Assembly: GCA_035719045.1 (NCBI GenBank)
Contig: DASTGO010000478.1
Coordinates: 1-10,009, forward strand
DNA length: 10,009 bases
Direction of reading: 5' to 3'
Source of the DNA: DASTGO01 sp035719045
GTDB lineage: Bacteria > Actinomycetota > Actinomycetes > Actinomycetales > Kineosporiaceae
Shown here: piece after piece, positions 1-5,566 of the stretch
Numbering within the stretch: the stretch's first letter is position 1
Layout: every line of letters starts with the position of its first letter
The notes under the pieces: generated by a model
Database searches by the model: none
What the model was told of the DNA's origin: nothing
What the model saw: only the letters and a program-made list of their open reading frames with translations
Made by a program: the position numbers and the translations under genes

Positions 1-134
1 CGTTGGCGGTCTCCGGTGCCTCTGAGCAGCGCCTTTTGTATGCGATCAGGGGAAGGACATCCGTCGCTGTCCAGATTGGTAACCGAAAAGCACCTGCTGC
101 TGATGACAGATCCCCGTCATCAGCAGGAGACGCC
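1..134. other. Upstream region of the first gene
   Basis: No gene is supported here, although the frame of the downstream gene stays open to a TTG at position 3. The stretch holds a GGTAAC hexamer at 78-83, followed by CGAAAAG at 84-90. Both strings recur in the repeat copies further along the window. It also holds the 11-base inverted repeat at 97-126. I see no convincing -35/-10 pair. Confidence 0.5.
97..126 (+). promoter_or_regulatory. Inverted repeat overlapping the ribosome binding site
   Basis: CTGCTGATGAC at 97-107 is perfectly complementary to GTCATCAGCAG at 116-126, with an 8-base spacer. The right arm runs into the Shine-Dalgarno AGGAGA at 125-130, four bases before the ATG at 135. 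In RNA it would be an 11-bp hairpin able to partly hide the ribosome binding site. In DNA it is a dyad suitable as an operator. The geometry is directly visible; a regulatory role, perhaps autoregulation by the HTH protein encoded just downstream, is inference. Confidence 0.6.
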
Positions 135-1028
135 ATGCCCACCCCCGCTGCTGGACCCGGCACGACACAGGCCGGACGGCGGGAGTGCTCCCATCCACAT
201 GCGGCGCACGAGCACGGCACGCGTGCCGCCTATGTGGCTGACCGCTGTCGGTGCGCGCCGTGCCGGGAGGCCAACCGACTCCAGGCAGCCGCCCGTCGCC
301 GCGCACAGGCCTACGGCCGGTGGCGTCCGTTCGTCGACGCCGCGGCGGCGCGCGGGCACATCCGGCGGCTGCGAGCGGCGGGCCTGGGGGTGGACCGGAT
401 CGTGGAGCTGTCCGGGGTGGGCAGCGGGACGATCCGTCAGCTCATCTACGGTGACCCCCGCACCGGCAGGCCGGTGGCCCGGATCCGGGTCGAGACCGAG
501 GCCGCGGTCCTGACCGTTGAGCCGGCCCGCCCGGCGCCGGGGGCGCTGGTCCCTGCGGCCGCCACCCAGGCCCAGGTCGCTGACCTGCTGGACGCCGGGT
601 ACGCCCTGGCCGACCTGGCCGCCGAGCTCGGTCGGTCGACGTCGAGCCTGACCGGCTCTCTGGGCCGGGCACGGGTGAGGGCGGCCACCGCGGCCGAGAT
701 CGCCCGGCTGCACCGCAGGCTGCTCGAGCACGGCAAGCCGACGCCGATGTCCGCGCACCGGGCGGGCACCGGTGCGCTGCGGTGCTTCAGCCCGGCGTAC
801 ACAGCGGTCCCGGCTGGAACAGCGAGCTACAGCGACGAGCCGGACGTCGACGAGGTGGCGGTGGAGCGCGCCATGGCCGGCGAGCCGATCGAGCTGACGC
901 TTGCCGACCAGACCGAGGCAGTCCGCCGGTTGACGGCCAGGGGCATGTCCGTGCGGCGGATCGCGCTGCTGCTGCGGACCAGTGCCCGCACCGTGTCGCG
1001 GCGCAAGGCGGCCGCCGCCGTGGCCTGA
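135..1028 (+). CDS. Cys/His-cluster, multi-HTH DNA-binding-type protein
   Basis: A 297-residue protein of unknown exact function. ATG 135 is chosen over the upstream TTG at 3 because AGGAGA stands four bases before it and the extra N-terminus looks non-coding. Near the N-terminus C18, H20, H22 and the CRCAPC motif (C38, C40, C43) form a possible metal site. Three helix-turn-helix-like segments follow, near residues 76-106 (LGVDRIVELSGVGSGTIRQL), 148-182 (LADLAAELGRSTSSLTGSLG) and 263-292 (MSVRRIALLLRTSARTVSRR). The linkers are rich in Ala, Arg and Pro, with no signal peptide or membrane segment. Similar Cys-cluster plus HTH proteins are common, mostly uncharacterised, on actinobacterial plasmids, integrated elements and phages. 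I infer a transcription or copy-control regulator of the element. It is monocistronic and converges on the next gene. Confidence 0.75.
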   Translation: MPTPAAGPGTTQAGRRECSHPHAAHEHGTRAAYVADRCRCAPCREANRLQAAARRRAQAYGRWRPFVDAAAARGHIRRLRAAGLGVDRIVELSGVGSGTIRQLIYGDPRTGRPVARIRVETEAAVLTVEPARPAPGALVPAAATQAQVADLLDAGYALADLAAELGRSTSSLTGSLGRARVRAATAAEIARLHRRLLEHGKPTPMSAHRAGTGALRCFSPAYTAVPAGTASYSDEPDVDEVAVERAMAGEPIELTLADQTEAVRRLTARGMSVRRIALLLRTSARTVSRRKAAAAVA

Positions 1029-1063
1029 CCCTCGCCGGCACGCTGTCCAGCGCGCGGGTCAGG
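1024..1063. terminator. Inverted repeat between convergent genes
   Basis: CCTGACCC (1024-1031) pairs exactly with GGGTCAGG (1056-1063). A smaller nested pair, CGCTG/CAGCG, lies inside at 1041-1052. The outer arms contain the stop codons of both convergent genes (1026-1028 and 1059-1061). There is no U-tract. A bidirectional terminator or mRNA 3'-end structure is a reasonable inference. Confidence 0.4.
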
Positions 1064-1391
1064 TCGTGGCCGGCTCGGCTGTCTTGGCCACGACCCAGGC
1101 CGTGGCCCGGCGTGTCAGCCGGCGCACTTCGGCGGCGGCCAGGTCGCACAGGCTGCCGGCCTGCTCGGCCGTCAGGCCCTCGGCCAGAAGCTGCTGCAGC
1201 GCCACCCCGGTCTGGGCGGCCACCTCGTCGGCATCGGCCCGCAGCCGCGCCAGCTCGCCGTGCCGCAGGAGGACCTGGGTGGCGGCCTCCTCGATCCGCC
1301 GGTCCCGTTCGGCGCGGTCGGCCTCCATCTGCAGCCGCAGCTCCCGGGCTCGCTTGCGTGCCGCCACCAGTTCGTTCTTCCTGCCCGCCAC
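1059..1391 (-). CDS. Small coiled-coil protein, mobile-element type
   Basis: A 110-residue protein. The start is the GTG at 1391, preceded by a strong GAGGAGG about seven bases upstream. Longer in-frame starts up to 1550 would add a Gly/Val/Trp-rich tail encoded by strongly strand-skewed sequence that looks like leader. Residues 3-60 are Arg/Glu/Ala-rich with heptad-like spacing, and are probably a long helix or coiled coil. Residues 64-95 (LQQLLAEGLTAEQAGSLCDL and onward) look like a short helix-turn-helix. No signal peptide or membrane segment is seen. Proteins of this shape recur next to integrase and transfer genes of actinobacterial integrated elements, as far as I remember, but none has a function I know. 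It is likely cytoplasmic and possibly nucleic-acid binding. The gene converges on the HTH gene with a 30-base gap. Confidence 0.7.
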   Translation of the reverse strand: MAGRKNELVAARKRARELRLQMEADRAERDRRIEEAATQVLLRHGELARLRADADEVAAQTGVALQQLLAEGLTAEQAGSLCDLAAAEVRRLTRRATAWVVAKTAEPATT

Positions 1392-1831
1392 CCCAGCCCT
1401 CCTCGCCTCTACCCCTTTGCCGTCCCTGCGCCCGATCCTCACACCCGCCTTCGCCACCCAACCCACGCCACCAAATCCGCACCATCCACCGCCGCAGGCC
1501 ACCCCGATCACACCTCTTGCACCTTGGTAACAAAGAGGTAACGATCGCATCAGACGCGATCTCGGGACCCTCGATTACCGGTGCTGTCAGCGCGCTGACC
1601 TGCACGAATCCCGGTCGACGCTCGAGGCCGCCCAGGGCGGCGCGGTCAGGTCCGCGGGTGTCGGTGTGCCACACGGACACGACATGTGGCGATGGGCGCC
1701 GCACGCATCTGATGCGCCGCCGAGACCGCCACCAGCTGGGCCGCTACGCCGCAACCCGGCGGCAGCGATAGGAGACGATCGTCGATTCGGTGTCGCGAGC
1801 CTGCGGACGGGCTGGCCGGTCAGGTGGGCCG
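1392..1831. other. 440-base non-coding stretch
   Basis: No gene is supported. The part next to the GTG at 1391 is very C-rich on the plus strand: by hand count 69 C against 17 G in 1381-1500. Transcripts of the minus-strand gene would therefore have a G-rich leader. The middle holds a repeat copy (1536-1605). The distal part has a palindrome CGCATCTGATGCG at 1704-1716 and a perfect palindrome GACGATCGTC at 1774-1783, about 49 bases past the stop of the membrane-protein gene. Open frames across this region lack ribosome binding sites and recognisable motifs. Confidence 0.55.
1536..1605 (+). repeat. Dispersed palindromic repeat, copy a
   Basis: This aligns without gaps to 5411-5480; by hand count 52 of 70 bases match. 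Shared blocks are AGGTAACG, the dyad CGCATCAGA-GCGA, GGACCCTCGA, TCAGC and TGACCTGC. The dyad reads ATCGCATC-A-GACGCGAT (1544-1560), with one mismatch that becomes a G-U wobble on the minus strand. A perfect 14-base palindrome, GTCAGCGCGCTGAC, lies at 1586-1599. The copy ends 145 bases upstream of the GTG at 1391. Confidence 0.7.
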
Positions 1832-2758
1832 TTACTCAATCGGTGGGGACACTGCACGCCGCTGATTGTCTGAAAGGCCTGCCAGGGCCGCGCTGGCGAT
1901 CGTGAGCCCCCACAGGGTGGCTGTGTAGATCGCCACGTAGGGGGTGCGGGGGCCGATGGCGGCCAGGTGGACCAGGCCGGGACACAGGTAGACCGCGGCA
2001 GCCAACGCCCAACGCAGGTCACGGCTGAGGATGCTGGCGGCCAGCCCGGCCGACAGGGTGACCACCTCCAGCGATCCGAGGAGAAGCCGCCACGCGTGCG
2101 GGTTCCAGCCGATCACGCCCAGGATCATGCCGACGTTCCAGGTGACCAGCAGCCCCAGCGGGGCCAGCAGCCACCACCACGACCAGGCGCGAAGGCTTGG
2201 GTGCCGGGTGAAGCCGTGTCGCCAGGTGGGCACGGTCAGGATGAGCAGCCCGGCGGCGACGACGAGATAGGGGGCGGCGGGGTCCCAGATCCCGAAGTCG
2301 TTACCGAGGAGTTGGTTCACTTCGACCGGCAGCCTGTCGTGCAGTAGGGGCGGGGACATGCTGAACGCGGCGAGCAACGCCACCGGTAGTGCCGCGGTCA
2401 CCCGGCCGCGCAGGGTCAGCCCGGCCACGAGGAGCATGACCAGCCAGAACGGTGTGAACGGCGGCGGTGCCCCCGGGGCGCGGTCCAGAAGCAGCGACAC
2501 CGCCAGGACGCCGACGCCCAACTGCAGCCCGTCACGCCACCACGACACCGGAGCTGCGGCAGCCTGCCGGACCCGCAGTCGCATCCCCTCCACCACCAGA
2601 GCGACTGCCTCGCGCACCGACGGATAGCCCTGACCCTCGGCTGAGGTCTGCAGCAGCGTGTCCACCAGTTCCTGCCCGTGCCGGGCTCGGTAGGTGGCCG
2701 GGTAGGCCCGAAGCAGCCGCTCGTACCGCCGCCGTAGCGACCCCTGGTCCCCACTCAC
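1832..2758 (-). CDS. Multi-pass membrane protein in a padR operon
   Basis: A 308-residue integral membrane protein starting at GTG 2758, whose GTGA overlaps the padR stop (2755-2757), so translation is probably coupled. The N-terminal cytoplasmic part (about residues 9-60: RRRYERLLRAYPATYRARHG, then a helical stretch) is typical of proteins paired with PadR regulators in actinobacteria. It is followed by about eight hydrophobic segments near residues 77-92, 102-116, 119-133, 162-177, 192-216, 226-244, 249-268 and 274-294. No ABC-transporter ATP-binding motif or enzyme motif is visible. The function is unknown; it could be a permease-like or stress-sensing partner whose expression PadR controls. 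The product is predicted to sit in the cytoplasmic membrane. The stop is TAA, and a palindrome at 1774-1783 lies downstream. Confidence 0.8.
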   Translation of the reverse strand: MSGDQGSLRRRYERLLRAYPATYRARHGQELVDTLLQTSAEGQGYPSVREAVALVVEGMRLRVRQAAAAPVSWWRDGLQLGVGVLAVSLLLDRAPGAPPPFTPFWLVMLLVAGLTLRGRVTAALPVALLAAFSMSPPLLHDRLPVEVNQLLGNDFGIWDPAAPYLVVAAGLLILTVPTWRHGFTRHPSLRAWSWWWLLAPLGLLVTWNVGMILGVIGWNPHAWRLLLGSLEVVTLSAGLAASILSRDLRWALAAAVYLCPGLVHLAAIGPRTPYVAIYTATLWGLTIASAALAGLSDNQRRAVSPPIE

Positions 2759-3108
2759 GCCAGTCCCACCCCAGTCGCAGGTGCCGTCGATACGGCCGGT
2801 CGGTGCCGCCGCCGCAGCCGGTCAGTCACGATCCGCGCCGCCCGTCGCATCCGCTGCGCTTCGACAGTCACCGCGGCCAGCCCGTCATCGGTCAGTTCGA
2901 AGTACCGGCGCGGGCGCCCCGAGACGACCTCCTCCCGGGCCACCGCCACCAAGCCTTGATCGGCAAGGCGGTCCAGGGCTCCGTAGAGCGTGCCGACGGC
3001 CAGGATCACGCGCTCCGCGGACAGCTCCCGAACCCGCTGGATGACTCCGTACCCGTGCAACGGCCCGTCCAGCAGCGCCGCCAGCACCAGGTACGTCTGC
3101 TCGGACAT
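2755..3108 (-). CDS. PadR-family transcriptional repressor
   Basis: A 117-residue PadR-type winged-helix regulator. The start is ATG 3108; the alternative ATG at 3141 lies inside the operator palindrome and is unlikely. Residues 2-80 form the winged helix: TYLVLAALLDGPLHGYGVIQ, then the recognition helix around GTLYGALDRLADQGLV, then the wing with GRPRRYFELTDDG. A short C-terminal helix (about 80-103) would be the dimerisation part, as in the small PadR subfamily. These proteins repress their own operon and are released by ligand or cell-envelope stress. The downstream gene, overlapped by four bases, is its likely target and partner. No strong Shine-Dalgarno precedes the ATG, and only about 32 bases separate it from the operator, so a short or absent leader is possible. 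Confidence 0.92.
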   Translation of the reverse strand: MSEQTYLVLAALLDGPLHGYGVIQRVRELSAERVILAVGTLYGALDRLADQGLVAVAREEVVSGRPRRYFELTDDGLAAVTVEAQRMRRAARIVTDRLRRRHRPAVSTAPATGVGLA

Positions 3109-3139
3109 GGCAGAAGATCGAGACCGCACACCTGGGAGC

Positions 3140-3160
3140 ATACTTCGTTCAACGAAGTAT
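3140..3160 (-). promoter_or_regulatory. PadR operator palindrome
   Basis: ATACTTCGTT (3140-3149), one central base, then AACGAAGTAT (3151-3160): perfect 10-base arms. The sequence sits 32 bases upstream of the padR ATG and is AT-richer than its surroundings. PadR proteins bind dyads with ATAC/GTAT-like ends, and palindromes of this ACTTCGTT type commonly precede actinobacterial padR genes. Autoregulation of the padR-membrane protein operon is therefore very likely. Confidence 0.85.
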
Positions 3161-3198
3161 TCAACCCCCGAAACGCGGCCACAACGGTGCCGTCGTCA

Positions 3199-3227
3199 TC
3201 CGCCTCAACCACCCCACCTGAGGCGGA
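3199..3227 (-). terminator. Hairpin downstream of the anti-sigma-like gene
   Basis: TCCGCCTCA (3199-3207) pairs perfectly with TGAGGCGGA (3219-3227) across an 11-base loop. It lies 14 bases past the minus-strand stop at 3242 and upstream of the padR operator. There is no T-run, as is usual in high-GC actinobacteria. It probably separates the sigma operon from the padR operon. Confidence 0.6.
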
Positions 3228-3241
3228 CTTGGGGGGTCGTG

Positions 3242-4195
3242 TCAGGGAGTTGCTGGTGCGGCGGTCGGGGTGGCTCCGGTGTAGCGCTGCCCGCGTTCGA
3301 CGACGTCGGCCGGTGGTACGACGTTCACCGGGAGCCCGTAGTCGGACAGCGTGACGGTGATCGTCCAGCGGATGGTGACCTGCTCGATGTGGCCGGCAGC
3401 GGTGGTCTGCACGGTGAATCGGGCGATCAGGCCGGAGTCGTGGTGGACGTCGACGGTGCCGGTGACGTGCTCGGCGGCGAAGGCTCCGTCGTCGGGACGG
3501 TCGTAGCTGAAGGTGTAGGTGTCCACTGCCGATGCCCCGGTGCCCTGCGTTCCGGTGAGGGTCACGCTGCCGCGGGTCTTCAAGCTGGTCAAGAGTGAGT
3601 CCCCGCCTGGGGAGGCCCCATCCCAGGGACCCCATTCCGGCGCACCACCGGCGATCGAGACGGCGTCGCGGAAGCTACCGCGGTCCTTCATCCAGGGCAG
3701 TGTCTTCTTGACGCCTGGGAGACGCGGCTGGGTGTACATCGTGTCGCCGATGAACCGCAGTTCCATGTCCCAGGTCCCGCCCCGCTCCCGCGATGGGTTG
3801 TCGGGGAAGGAGAGGTGGTGGTGGTTGACCCCCGCGCCGATGCGGCGGGTTGGGTCGTAGACGCCGGTGAAGTCGTCAACCCGCTCTCCCCGGGGACTTG
3901 TCAGGAACTGGCCGGTGTTGACCAGGTGGATGTGGTAGCTGACTTGGTCGGTCGCGGTCAGCGCGGCAATCAGCTGCAGCCGTGACGACGGCCGGGACGG
4001 CTCGGGCTGGTGCACCTTCCCGACGGCCAGGGGTGCCAGCACGCTCACGCCAACGGCAGCTGCTGCCAGGGTGAGGTGCCGGCGTCGGCGGGCGCGCTGA
4101 CCCGCCAGCACTGATTCGCCGGTGAACGCCGGTGGAGTGGGCTGGCGCGCGATCGCGTCCAGGGCCTCACTCAAACGCAGTTCGTCAGTGTCCAT
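3242..4195 (-). CDS. Membrane-anchored putative anti-sigma or sensor protein
   Basis: A 317-residue protein whose ATG at 4195 lies inside the end of the sigma-factor gene (11-base overlap), implying coupled translation and a partner relationship. Residues 1-33 are a cytoplasmic tail (SEALDAIARQPTPPAFTGES), followed by RARRRR (34-39), one membrane segment (about 41-59, inside-positive) and an extracytoplasmic domain of about 255 residues. That domain has alternating beta-strand patterns and motifs such as FIGDTMYTQ and VDTYTFSYD, reminiscent of LppX/LolA-like lipoprotein folds, but without a lipobox. It lacks the HxxxCxxC zinc anti-sigma motif, so binding of the sigma factor by the short N-terminal tail is inference from gene order. 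SigE-family sigma genes in actinobacteria are frequently followed by proteins of this build. Confidence 0.75.
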   Translation of the reverse strand: MDTDELRLSEALDAIARQPTPPAFTGESVLAGQRARRRRHLTLAAAAVGVSVLAPLAVGKVHQPEPSRPSSRLQLIAALTATDQVSYHIHLVNTGQFLTSPRGERVDDFTGVYDPTRRIGAGVNHHHLSFPDNPSRERGGTWDMELRFIGDTMYTQPRLPGVKKTLPWMKDRGSFRDAVSIAGGAPEWGPWDGASPGGDSLLTSLKTRGSVTLTGTQGTGASAVDTYTFSYDRPDDGAFAAEHVTGTVDVHHDSGLIARFTVQTTAAGHIEQVTIRWTITVTLSDYGLPVNVVPPADVVERGQRYTGATPTAAPATP

Positions 4196-4718
4196 GCTGA
4201 TCGCCCCGTCCCAGTCCGCTGACTTGTGGCTCGGTGGCCCACTGCGTCCGCAGTTGGCCGATCCCGCGGGAGAGTTGGCTCTTCACCGTGCCGACCGCGC
4301 AGCCCATCGAGTCGGCGATCTCCCGGTCGGTTAGCCCCAGCCAGTACCGCAACACCAGTGCGGTGCGCTGCCGTGGTGGCAGCGACCGCAGCAACCCCAC
4401 GACCATGTCGCGGTCGCCGACCAGGCCACTGACGTCCGGAGCAGCGCCCTCGTCCACCTCGAGATACCGCAGGTGGGATCGTCGTCGCCGTGCCCGCCAA
4501 GCGTCGGTGGCCAGATTGACGATCACCCGACGCACGTAGGCATCGGTGTTGTCCGCCCGCTCCACCGCATCGAACCGCCGGGCCAGCCGCTCTAGAGCGG
4601 ACTGCACCAGGTCCTCCGCGTCGTTGGCGTCGCCGGTGAGCAGGTATGCCGTCCGGAACAAGGTCGGCCCGCGATCAGCCACGAACTGCCCGAAACGCTC
4701 CCGGGCCGCCCCATCCAT
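4185..4718 (-). CDS. SigE-family ECF RNA polymerase sigma factor
   Basis: A 177-residue ECF sigma factor. ATG 4718 is chosen because the protein then begins MDGAARERFGQFVADRG, typical for the family, with GAGAGGA nearby upstream; the longer frame to 4829 would swallow the candidate promoter. Region 2 spans about residues 15-80 (LFRTAYLLTGDANDAEDLVQ and YVRRVIVNLATDAWRARRRR) and binds the -10 element and core enzyme. Region 4 spans about 107-158 (SLPPRQRTALVLRYWLGLTD, then EIADSMGCAVGTVKSQLSR) and carries the -35-recognising HTH. The length fits the SigE family of actinobacteria. It would direct RNA polymerase to a small regulon, including itself, when released by its partner encoded immediately downstream. 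Confidence 0.93.
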   Translation of the reverse strand: MDGAARERFGQFVADRGPTLFRTAYLLTGDANDAEDLVQSALERLARRFDAVERADNTDAYVRRVIVNLATDAWRARRRRSHLRYLEVDEGAAPDVSGLVGDRDMVVGLLRSLPPRQRTALVLRYWLGLTDREIADSMGCAVGTVKSQLSRGIGQLRTQWATEPQVSGLGRGDQHGH

Positions 4719-4750
4719 GCACCTGTCCTCTCGCCGTGATCGCCCTGAAA

Positions 4751-4777
4751 GACGACCACCGCCCCCGCACGGTTGAG
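4751..4777 (-). promoter_or_regulatory. Candidate autoregulated ECF promoter
   Basis: On the minus strand CTCAACC (4777-4771) is followed after exactly 16 bases by CGTC (4754-4751), matching the usual ECF pattern of an AAC-containing -35 and a CGTC -10. The -10 ends 32 bases before the sigma ATG at 4718, leaving room for a start site and the GAGAGGA ribosome binding site. Positive autoregulation is inferred. Confidence 0.45.
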
Positions 4778-4870
4778 TGACCGGTTCGGTGCATCGATGG
4801 AGAACGACCAAGCACACCCTCGGTGTCACTGGTCGTGCCCCAGCTATGCGGCCGGAGTTACCGAGGGGAG

Positions 4871-4935
4871 AACTCGACCCCCGGAGTACGAGTCGTTACC
4901 AGTCGAAAAGGTGGCATTCCCGTCCGATGCGAGTT
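4871..4935 (+). repeat. Dispersed palindromic repeat, copy b
   Basis: It shares an exact 16-base block, TACGAGTCGTTACCAG (4887-4902), with 5389-5404. By hand count, 36 of the 47 bases from that block onward match. The 5' part (AACTCGACCCCC) matches AATTCGACTCCC of copy c with one indel. GAACTCG (4870-4876) and CGAGTTC (4930-4936) form terminal inverted repeats of this copy. Weaker similarity continues to the TCAGC that contains the stop codon of the next gene (4959-4961). It lies about 150 bases upstream of the sigma gene. The remaining non-coding bases up to 4958 hold nothing else I can identify. Confidence 0.65.
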
Positions 4936-4958
4936 CGGCGCCAGCACGGCTCCACGGG

Positions 4959-5315
4959 TCAGCGTTGCGCGCCGAAGTCGCCGTCGACCTGCTCCACGTG
5001 GAAGTAGGCGACGATGCGCGACCCCTCGGTGCAGACGACGACGGTGCCGGGCTCGACGCTCTGGTCGCCCTCGTTGTCGACGATGAGCCAGCGGCCCTCG
5101 GCGGCGGAAGTCCACGCCCCACCCTGGAAGTTCCGCAGAGCGAACGACGCCAAGCCGTCATCTGCCGTCCTTGGTGGGACGAAGGCGGTGTGGGCGTAGT
5201 CCAATTCGGACGAGGGCTCCGGCGGCCCGGATGCCCTGCCGCCCTGCTCGGGAGTCAGCCAAACGACTCTGCCTCGAAAGGGCCAAGGCCCTGGCATCTT
5301 CACCACGGCATCCAT
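4959..5315 (-). CDS. Stand-alone EF-Tu domain III-like small protein
   Basis: A 118-residue soluble protein of unknown function, start taken as ATG 5315. ATG 5297 is a possible alternative; neither has a good ribosome binding site. The N-terminal part reads FRGRVVWLTPEQGGR, resembling the first strands of EF-Tu domain III (EVYVLSKEEGGR). The end, VVVCTEGSRIVAYFHVEQV, resembles the EF-Tu C-terminus (AIREGGRTVGAGVVTKI). Between them are beta-rich segments with ASFALRNF and AEGRWLIVDNEGDQSVEPG. I infer a small beta-barrel of the translation-protein fold without GTPase domains. Short homologues annotated as hypothetical seem familiar from actinobacteria. The gene is bracketed by repeats b and c and is probably monocistronic. 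Recognition rests on the two end motifs only. Confidence 0.65.
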   Translation of the reverse strand: MDAVVKMPGPWPFRGRVVWLTPEQGGRASGPPEPSSELDYAHTAFVPPRTADDGLASFALRNFQGGAWTSAAEGRWLIVDNEGDQSVEPGTVVVCTEGSRIVAYFHVEQVDGDFGAQR

Positions 5316-5370
5316 AGTCCCGTGCCCGAGATGGCCCTTGGCCTGCCGGTCGCCGGGTCGTGGCCAGGCG

Positions 5371-5480
5371 GAATTCGACTCCCTCGAATACGAGTCGTTA
5401 CCAGCCAAACAGGTAACGCTCGCATCAGATGCGAACTAAGGACCCTCGAAGAACACCGTCCTCAGCCCAGTGACCTGCGC
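5371..5480 (+). repeat. Dispersed palindromic repeat, copy c (most complete)
   Basis: Its left part matches copy b (TACGAGTCGTTACCAG at 5389-5404). Its right part matches copy a over 5411-5480. It thus links the two and defines an element of about 110 bases. It contains a perfect dyad TCGCATC-A-GATGCGA (5420-5434), GTTACC (5397-5402) facing GGTAAC (5412-5417), GGACCCTCGA and TGACCTGCGC. It lies about 56 bases upstream of the minus-strand gene starting at 5315. Confidence 0.7.
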
Positions 5481-5566
5481 AAACATGAGCCGCCGGCGAG
5501 GGACGGCGGTCTCGGGGCCGTCGGCGCCTGGGCCTTGCGGCGTGTCATGGCGACAGGACCTGCGGT

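Noticed and set aside
3..134. Extension of the first gene to the TTG at 3
   Set aside because: The in-frame ATG 135 has a good ribosome binding site, and the extension would translate through the 97-126 inverted repeat and shows no domain.
782..1771. Long open frames on both strands across 782-1771
   Set aside because: They overlap the two supported genes and non-coding DNA, give Pro/Arg-rich translations without motifs, and are expected by chance at this GC content.
5371..5400. tRNA 3' end (the TTCGACTCCC string resembles a T-arm)
   Set aside because: I could find no matching acceptor stem, anticodon arm or other cloverleaf parts around it.
1536..5480. CRISPR array or integron attC sites as explanation of the repeats
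   Set aside because: The copies are few, irregularly spaced and diverged, with no cas genes. No attC core or integron integrase is recognised in the window.
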